Source: CAYNWK01 sp964400875 (GTDB lineage Bacteria; Chloroflexota; Anaerolineae; Anaerolineales; UBA4823). From it: 27,173 nt of DNA. The stretch is taken from the NCBI GenBank assembly GCA_964400875.1, contig CAYNWK010000050.1, forward strand, positions 1 through 27,173. The letters are read 5' to 3'. The position numbers were made by a program, and so were the translations under genes. Below the pieces are notes generated by a model, which ran no database searches, was not told where the DNA came from, and saw only the letters and a program-made list of their open reading frames with translations. The first letter of the stretch is position 1. Each line of letters opens with the position of its first letter. Of this stretch, positions 22,633 through 27,173 are shown one piece after another.

Positions 22633-23802
22633 ATGATTAAGGTAGCCATCATCGGCACGGGGGCAATCGCCAACAATCATATCGAAGCCTATCAACGGTT
22701 TCAAGAACGCTGCAGGATCGTCGCGCTGGCGGATATTTACCCGGAAAAGGCCGCCGAAAAGGCGAATAAATTCGGTTTAGAAGCGGCGATTTTTGCAGAC
22801 TACCAGGAGATGCTGGAATCGGAGTCGTTCGACCTGGTATCCATCTGCGTGCCGCCTTTCGGACACGCTGCCGCCGCGGTCGATGCGCTCAACGCCGGGC
22901 GGCACGTGCTCTTGGAGAAGCCGATGGCGACTTCCTTGGACGAATGCGACCAGATGCTGGCAGCCGCGGAGAAAAACAACCGATTACTTTCAATAGTGGC
23001 GCAGAACCGCTTTACCACAGCCATGCGCAAATTAAAGCAGATCCTGGACTCCGGGGTAATCGGCGAGATCATCCACGGCCAAGTCGATTCGTTCTGGTGG
23101 CGGGGCGATAACTACTACGACCTTTGGTGGCGGGGTACCTGGGAGAAGGAAGGCGGCGGCTGCACGATGAACCATGCCGTGCACCACATTGACCTGTTCC
23201 AATGGATGATGGGTATGCCGGAGGAGGTCCAAGCAGTGACCACCAACCTCGCGCACCGCAACTCGGAAGTCGAGGATTTTTCAACCACTGTGCTGCGTTA
23301 TGCGGATGGCAGGCTGGGTCAGGTCACGGCCTCGCTGGTGCACCATGGAGAAGAGCAGCAGATCGTTTTCCAGGGTGAGCGGGCGATGGTCAAGATCCCC
23401 TGGAAAGTACGGGCTTCCCGGCAGATGGAGAACGGATTTCCGGAGAGCAACCCGGAACTGGAAGCGGAGATCAACGCCCAATTTGAGAACCTGCCGCCCG
23501 TGGACTACACCGGGCATACCGGACAGATCGATAATGTGATGGGCGCTATCGAAGGGGAACAGACCCTGCTGATCGACGGGAGGGAAGGCCGGAAAACCCT
23601 GGAACTGGTGGTGGCGATCTACCAATCCGGTTTGACGGGGAAAAAAGTAGCGCTGCCTTTGACCAGCGCGGACCCGTTCTACACCCAGGCGGGGGTGCTG
23701 GCAAACGCGCCGCATTTCTATGAAAAAACTCGCAGTGTGGAGAATTTCGAGACGGACCAGATCACGCTGGGGCGAGATTACGAAGGCGAAGAGGAGCAGT
23801 GA
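22633..23802 (+). CDS. Gfo/Idh/MocA-family oxidoreductase
   Basis: The 389-aa protein has an N-terminal Rossmann fold (VAIIGTGAIANNHIEAYQ, then IVALADIYPEKA), the family motif EKPMATS with its nicotinamide-contacting lysine, and a C-terminal sheet domain. GGGCTMNHAVHHIDLFQWM carries the catalytic-site histidines typical of dehydrogenases acting on sugars or inositols. GGAG at 22623-22626 supports the ATG. The 85-nt space before it (22548-22632) has a weak TTGAAT/GATATC pair and no clear terminator. It overlaps the next Gfo/Idh/MocA gene by one nt. It probably oxidises or reduces a sugar, or a glycoside at C3, with NAD(P). C-terminal residues after about 355 are acidic and unlike the family core. 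Confidence 0.92.
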   Translation: MIKVAIIGTGAIANNHIEAYQRFQERCRIVALADIYPEKAAEKANKFGLEAAIFADYQEMLESESFDLVSICVPPFGHAAAAVDALNAGRHVLLEKPMATSLDECDQMLAAAEKNNRLLSIVAQNRFTTAMRKLKQILDSGVIGEIIHGQVDSFWWRGDNYYDLWWRGTWEKEGGGCTMNHAVHHIDLFQWMMGMPEEVQAVTTNLAHRNSEVEDFSTTVLRYADGRLGQVTASLVHHGEEQQIVFQGERAMVKIPWKVRASRQMENGFPESNPELEAEINAQFENLPPVDYTGHTGQIDNVMGAIEGEQTLLIDGREGRKTLELVVAIYQSGLTGKKVALPLTSADPFYTQAGVLANAPHFYEKTRSVENFETDQITLGRDYEGEEEQ

Positions 23803-24974
23803 TGGTCGATAAGGCTGACGGAATGCGGTATGCCCCTAAGGGCAAACCCAGGCCAGTGTGCGCGCAGGGCGAGTTTCGCTTCGCGGCGATCGGCCTCGAT
23901 CACGGGCATATCTACGGCATGTGCAACGGGCTGCTAGAAGCCGGTGGGGAACTGGTCAGCGTTTTCGACCCGGACCCGGTAAAAGTGGCTGAATTTCGCC
24001 AGGCTTACCCGCAAGCGATGGGTGCATCTTCTAAGGAAGCAATCCTGGAGGACGCTACGCTCAACATGGTCGCATCCGCGGCTATCCCAGCGGACCGCTG
24101 CGGGCTTGGGTTGCAGGTTCTGGAGCACGGCAAGGATTACTTCGCCGACAAGCCTCCCCTGACGACTTTCGACCAGCTAGCTGCAGCCAGGGAGATGGCG
24201 CGCAGCAGCGGGCGGAAGTACGCGGTTTACTATTCGGAGCGGCTGCACGTGGAAGGGGCGGTCTACGCGGGAAATTTGATCCAGGAAGGCGCGATTGGAA
24301 AGGTGCTGCAGGTTGTTAACCTGGCGCCGCACCGGCTGAATCCCGTCAGCCGGCCGAGATGGTTCTTTCAAAAGGAGCGGTACGGAGGCATCCTGGTCGA
24401 TATCGGCAGCCACCAGATCGAACAGTTCCTGTTCTACGCTGGCGCAAAGGAAGCGCGGATCTTGCACAGCCGTGTCGCCAATCTCCACAACCCGGGGTTC
24501 CCGGAGTTCGAAGACTTTGGAGAAGCCAGCTTGCTGGCGGATAACGGCGCCAGTATGTATTTTCGCGTGGATTGGTTCACCCCAGAAGGCCTGGGAGTGT
24601 GGGGCGACGGACGCACGTTTATCCTGGGCAGCGACGGCTACATCGAGATCCGGAAATATATCGACATCGGGCGGGATCGACAAGGCGATCAAGTTTATCT
24701 GGTCGACCACAATGGGATCCAGCACACCTCCGTGGGCGGGAAGGTCGGTTACCCGTTTTTTGGGGAGCTGATCCTGGACAGTTTGAACCGCACGGAAACC
24801 GCGATGACTCAGGAGCATGCCTTCAAGGCGATCGAGTTGGCTCTGCAAGCTCAAAAGCTTGCAGAGGCCAAAGAAGGGAATGTGCCCGGCGTTCACGCGC
24901 ACGAGGGCATTCATCCGTCCGTTGAGCGCGCAGACTGGCTGCGAGGTATCGAGGATGAGCGCCAAGGCGACTAG
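23802..24974 (+). CDS. Second Gfo/Idh/MocA-family oxidoreductase, divergent
   Basis: The 390-aa protein has a Gfo/Idh/MocA fold but an unusual N-terminal nucleotide loop (FAAIGLDHGHIYGMCNGL in place of GxGxxG), and FADKPPLTT where EKP is normal; the key lysine is kept. The C-terminal domain shows GGILVDIGSHQIEQFLFYAG, close to the HHIDL-type segment. ATG 23802 overlaps the previous stop (TGATG), with GAGGAG at 23791-23796. The 3' end overlaps the UxaC-like gene by 20 nt. The DHGH loop suggests altered cofactor binding or a cofactor retained in catalysis, as reported for some members; that is inference. Paired Gfo/Idh/MocA enzymes in sugar loci often do oxidation and re-reduction steps. Confidence 0.88.
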   Translation: MVDKADGMRYAPKGKPRPVCAQGEFRFAAIGLDHGHIYGMCNGLLEAGGELVSVFDPDPVKVAEFRQAYPQAMGASSKEAILEDATLNMVASAAIPADRCGLGLQVLEHGKDYFADKPPLTTFDQLAAAREMARSSGRKYAVYYSERLHVEGAVYAGNLIQEGAIGKVLQVVNLAPHRLNPVSRPRWFFQKERYGGILVDIGSHQIEQFLFYAGAKEARILHSRVANLHNPGFPEFEDFGEASLLADNGASMYFRVDWFTPEGLGVWGDGRTFILGSDGYIEIRKYIDIGRDRQGDQVYLVDHNGIQHTSVGGKVGYPFFGELILDSLNRTETAMTQEHAFKAIELALQAQKLAEAKEGNVPGVHAHEGIHPSVERADWLRGIEDERQGD

Positions 24975-26379
24975 GCTCGACCCAGACCGCTACTTCGATC
25001 CTAATCCAGCGCAGCGACGGGCTGCGCGTGAGCTGTACGAGTCAGTGAAAGAGCTGCCGATCATCAGCCCGCACAGTCACGTTGACCCGGCATTATTCCT
25101 CGAGAGTAGAAATACCTTCGGTTCGCCGGCGGATCTGCTGATCATCCCGGACCATTATGTATTCCGCATGCTGTATTCGCAAGGTATCTCTCTGTCGGCG
25201 CTGGGCATCCCGCGACGGGATGTAGGCCCCGTCGAAACGGACCACCGGGCGATCTGGCAGTGTTTCGCCGACAATTTCTACCTCTTCCGGGGCACTCCTA
25301 CCGGGATGTGGTTGACTCAAGAGCTGGTCGAAGTGTTCCGAGTCGATGAGAAGCTGAACGGTGAGAATGCCCAGGTGATCTACGACCAGCTTGCCGATCG
25401 GCTGGCCTCCCCGGCGTTCAGCCCGCGTGCACTGTTTGAGAGATTTAACATCGAAGTCTTATGCACAACGGACGCGGCGACGAGCCCCTTGGAAGCGCAT
25501 CGCGCCCTGCGTGAGTCCGGGTGGGTCGGGAATCTGCTCCCGACTTTCCGGGCTGACAGCCTATTGGCGATCACAGCGCCGGATTGGCGGGGTGAAATCG
25601 AGCGGTTGAGCCAGGTGAGCGGGGTAACGATCCAGTCGTTCGCTTCTTACATCCAGGCGATCGAACAACGACGAGTTTTCTTCAAAGCCAACGGAGCCGT
25701 CGCCACCGACCAGGCAGCTGATTCGGCGTACAGCGCAGAGCTGGAAACTTCCGAAGTGGATCAGATCTTCCAGCGAGCGTTGAAAGGCGAAGCCGGCGAA
25801 AACGAAGCACGGCGCTTCAGCGCTCACATGCTGATGGAAAGCGCGCGGATGAGCATCGAGGACGGCCTAGTTATGCAGATACATGTGGGTTCACTGCGCG
25901 ATCACAACACGCTCATCTTCAGCCAATTCGGGCCAAACATTGGCGCAGATATCCCCACGCGCAGCGAGTTCACCCGCAATCTCAAACCGTTATTGAACAA
26001 ATTCGGCAACGATCCTCGGCTGACCTTGATCGTCTTCAATCTGGATGAATCGAATTACGCCCGAGAGCTGGCGCCGCTGGCGGGGCACTATCCGGCGATG
26101 AGGCTGGGACCGCCCTGGTGGTTCCACGATAGCTTGAATGGGATCAACCGTTATTTCGACCAAGTGATTGATACCGCGGGTTTGTACAATACGGTCGGGT
26201 TCAACGATGATACGCGCGCGTTTCCGTCCATCCCGGCGCGCCACGATGTCTGGCGGCGCGCCAGCGCCAATTGGATCGCCGGGGTAATGGTGCGCGGCAT
26301 CGTTGACCGCGCGGATGCCGAAGCGATGATCCGGGATGCGGCTTACGAGCTGGCCAAGCGCGCCTATAACTTCGATTAA
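24955..26379 (+). CDS. uxaC: Glucuronate isomerase (UxaC) family protein
   Basis: The 474-aa length matches UxaC (about 470 aa). Motifs of the amidohydrolase-like fold are ISPHSHVDP with H40 and H42, PDHYVFRMLYSQG, VLCTTDAATSPLEAHRAL, MQIHVGSLRDHNT, and the C-terminal GPPWWFHDSLNGINRYFDQV with DDTRAFPSIPARHDVWRR. UxaC converts D-glucuronate or D-galacturonate into fructuronate or tagaturonate. Several positions deviate from the canonical E. coli type (for example DHYVFRM for the usual DHYKWR), so the true substrate may be another uronate or a modified one. ATG 24955 lies inside the end of the previous gene (20-nt overlap). No UxuA/UxuB or UxaA/UxaB genes are present here; the neighbouring Gfo/Idh/MocA and enolase enzymes may replace them. 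Confidence 0.87.
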   Translation: MSAKATRLDPDRYFDPNPAQRRAARELYESVKELPIISPHSHVDPALFLESRNTFGSPADLLIIPDHYVFRMLYSQGISLSALGIPRRDVGPVETDHRAIWQCFADNFYLFRGTPTGMWLTQELVEVFRVDEKLNGENAQVIYDQLADRLASPAFSPRALFERFNIEVLCTTDAATSPLEAHRALRESGWVGNLLPTFRADSLLAITAPDWRGEIERLSQVSGVTIQSFASYIQAIEQRRVFFKANGAVATDQAADSAYSAELETSEVDQIFQRALKGEAGENEARRFSAHMLMESARMSIEDGLVMQIHVGSLRDHNTLIFSQFGPNIGADIPTRSEFTRNLKPLLNKFGNDPRLTLIVFNLDESNYARELAPLAGHYPAMRLGPPWWFHDSLNGINRYFDQVIDTAGLYNTVGFNDDTRAFPSIPARHDVWRRASANWIAGVMVRGIVDRADAEAMIRDAAYELAKRAYNFD

Positions 26380-26382
26380 TTT

Positions 26383-26391
26383 GAGGTGATC
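26383..26391 (+). promoter_or_regulatory. Extended Shine-Dalgarno deciding a TTG start
   Basis: GAGGTGATC at 26383-26391 is a nine-base match to the complement of the 16S rRNA 3' end. Its GAGG core is eight nt before TTG 26395. An in-frame GTG at 26386 falls inside the site itself, so it is a poor start. This makes TTG 26395 the most likely initiation codon for the last gene. Confidence 0.7.
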
Positions 26392-26394
26392 CGG

Positions 26395-27173
26395 TTGGCA
26401 AAAGACAGCGATATCCGCCCGAGAGCTGCCTGGCTTTACTTCCTGCCCGTCCAAACGCGGATACCCTTGAAATTCGGGACGGAAACGTTGACTGAGGTGA
26501 TCTGCGCGCGGGCAGCGATGCGGGTTGAAAGCCGGGATGGGCGCAGCGCCTCAGGTTGGGGAGAGACGCCGTTGAGCGTGCAGTGGGTTTGGCCCAGCAC
26601 GACCGGTTACGCCGGGCGGCAGCACGCGCTGATGGAATTTTGCCGCCGGCTGACCCGGGCGTGGGCGGATTTCGATCCCCTGGGGCATGCCCTGGAGGTC
26701 GGGCACGCCTTCCAAAAGGACATATTGCCCGGGCTGTTAGGGGATTTCAACCGGGAGCGCGGCGAAGGGACCGAAGCTATGCCCTGGCTGGCTGCCCTGG
26801 TATGCTGTTCAGCGTTCGACCTGGCGCTGCACGACGCTTACGGCGAGTTGAACGGCAGGCCGGTTTACGAAACGTACGGACCGGAATATCTGAATTACGA
26901 CCTGGCCCATTACCTCGAGCCGGCCCAAGGTGTGGAGGTAGATTTTCGGGAGCTATACCCGGAGGATTTCCTACGGTTTCCCAGGGAAGAATCGTTGGCG
27001 GCCTGGCACCTGGTCGGCGGGTTGGACCCATTGGAGGAGGCCGATTTAACCGGTGATGAGCCTGACGATGGCTACCCGGTCCTGTTAGGCGACTGGATTG
27101 TACGCGACGGCCTTAAATGTTTGAAGATCAAGCTGCGGGGTAATGATACGGATTGGGATTACCGGCGGATCAT
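26395..27173 (+). CDS. Divergent enolase-superfamily protein, 3'-truncated by the window edge
   Basis: About 259 residues are visible, open from TTG 26395 to the window end. The N-terminal capping domain includes LTEVICARAAMRVESRDGR and ASGWGETPLSVQWVWPS, followed by CSAFDLALHDAYGELNGRPV, which is typical of mandelate racemase-like proteins. It then has an insertion (residues about 165-235) and the barrel motif CLKIKLRGNDTDW with KIK as the first catalytic lysines. Metal-ligand strands lie beyond the window. Layout and motifs match the gene at 15609-16925 (VPKWF there for VQWVW here; DWLTEDE and DWIVRD before the KxK strand). It lies 15 nt after the UxaC-like gene. A sugar-acid dehydratase or racemase function is inferred from family and context. 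Confidence 0.82.
   Translation, partial: MAKDSDIRPRAAWLYFLPVQTRIPLKFGTETLTEVICARAAMRVESRDGRSASGWGETPLSVQWVWPSTTGYAGRQHALMEFCRRLTRAWADFDPLGHALEVGHAFQKDILPGLLGDFNRERGEGTEAMPWLAALVCCSAFDLALHDAYGELNGRPVYETYGPEYLNYDLAHYLEPAQGVEVDFRELYPEDFLRFPREESLAAWHLVGGLDPLEEADLTGDEPDDGYPVLLGDWIVRDGLKCLKIKLRGNDTDWDYRRI

Overview
The window is 27.2 kb of bacterial DNA, moderately GC-rich by eye. Every supportable gene lies on the + strand, and genes are packed with 1-20 nt overlaps or short gaps. Shine-Dalgarno sites, TTG/GTG starts, a sigma70-type promoter and a lipobox lipoprotein show it is bacterial. The gene mix (IclR and LacI regulators, GH88, UroD-type methyltransferase-like proteins, NMT1-type ABC transporter, several enolase-superfamily and Gfo/Idh/MocA enzymes) would fit a free-living heterotroph, perhaps Chloroflexota (Anaerolineae-like). 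That assignment is an impression and has not been tested. A run of exactly 100 N (15509-15608) marks a scaffold join, so this is a draft or metagenomic assembly.

Region 1 (1-12253) begins with a short upstream region holding a candidate promoter and a perfect 7+7 bp dyad, followed by an IclR-family regulator. Behind it come a fumarate-reductase-like flavoprotein, a GH88 unsaturated glucuronyl hydrolase, an SDR reductase, a KDG kinase and a KDPG aldolase. Together these can take an unsaturated uronate from an oligosaccharide through 2-keto-3-deoxygluconate (KDG) and KDPG to pyruvate and glyceraldehyde-3-phosphate. The same run then switches to an Old-Yellow-Enzyme reductase, a family-I CoA-transferase, a crotonase lacking one of the two usual glutamates, a fumarylacetoacetate-hydrolase-family enzyme and a zinc alcohol dehydrogenase. 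This second set looks suited to unsaturated or keto acids and acyl-CoAs.

Region 2 (12254-17801) opens with a near-consensus promoter whose start site is overlaid by three LacI-type operator cores spaced exactly 12 bp apart. The LacI-family gene follows and is presumably autoregulated. Then come a UroD-family protein with an intact His-x-Cys...Cys zinc site, an MLE-type enolase-superfamily protein, the N gap, a second and divergent enolase-superfamily protein, and an ABC permease.

Region 3 (17802-27173) starts with a 147-nt structured leader before an NMT1/THI5-like lipoprotein, then a 15-bp hairpin and the ABC ATPase. After these come a cupin, an NCS1-like permease, a second UroD-family protein that has lost the zinc ligands, two Gfo/Idh/MocA oxidoreductases, a UxaC-like uronate isomerase, and the 5' part of a third enolase-superfamily gene. 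That last gene resembles the one just after the gap.

Taken together this looks like a large catabolic island for uronic or other acid sugars, possibly modified ones. It has two local regulators, at least two uptake systems and redundant acid-sugar dehydratase/racemase-type enzymes. The individual family calls are mostly strong; the substrates and the way the modules connect are inference. No tRNA, rRNA, CRISPR array, insertion sequence or minus-strand gene could be supported.
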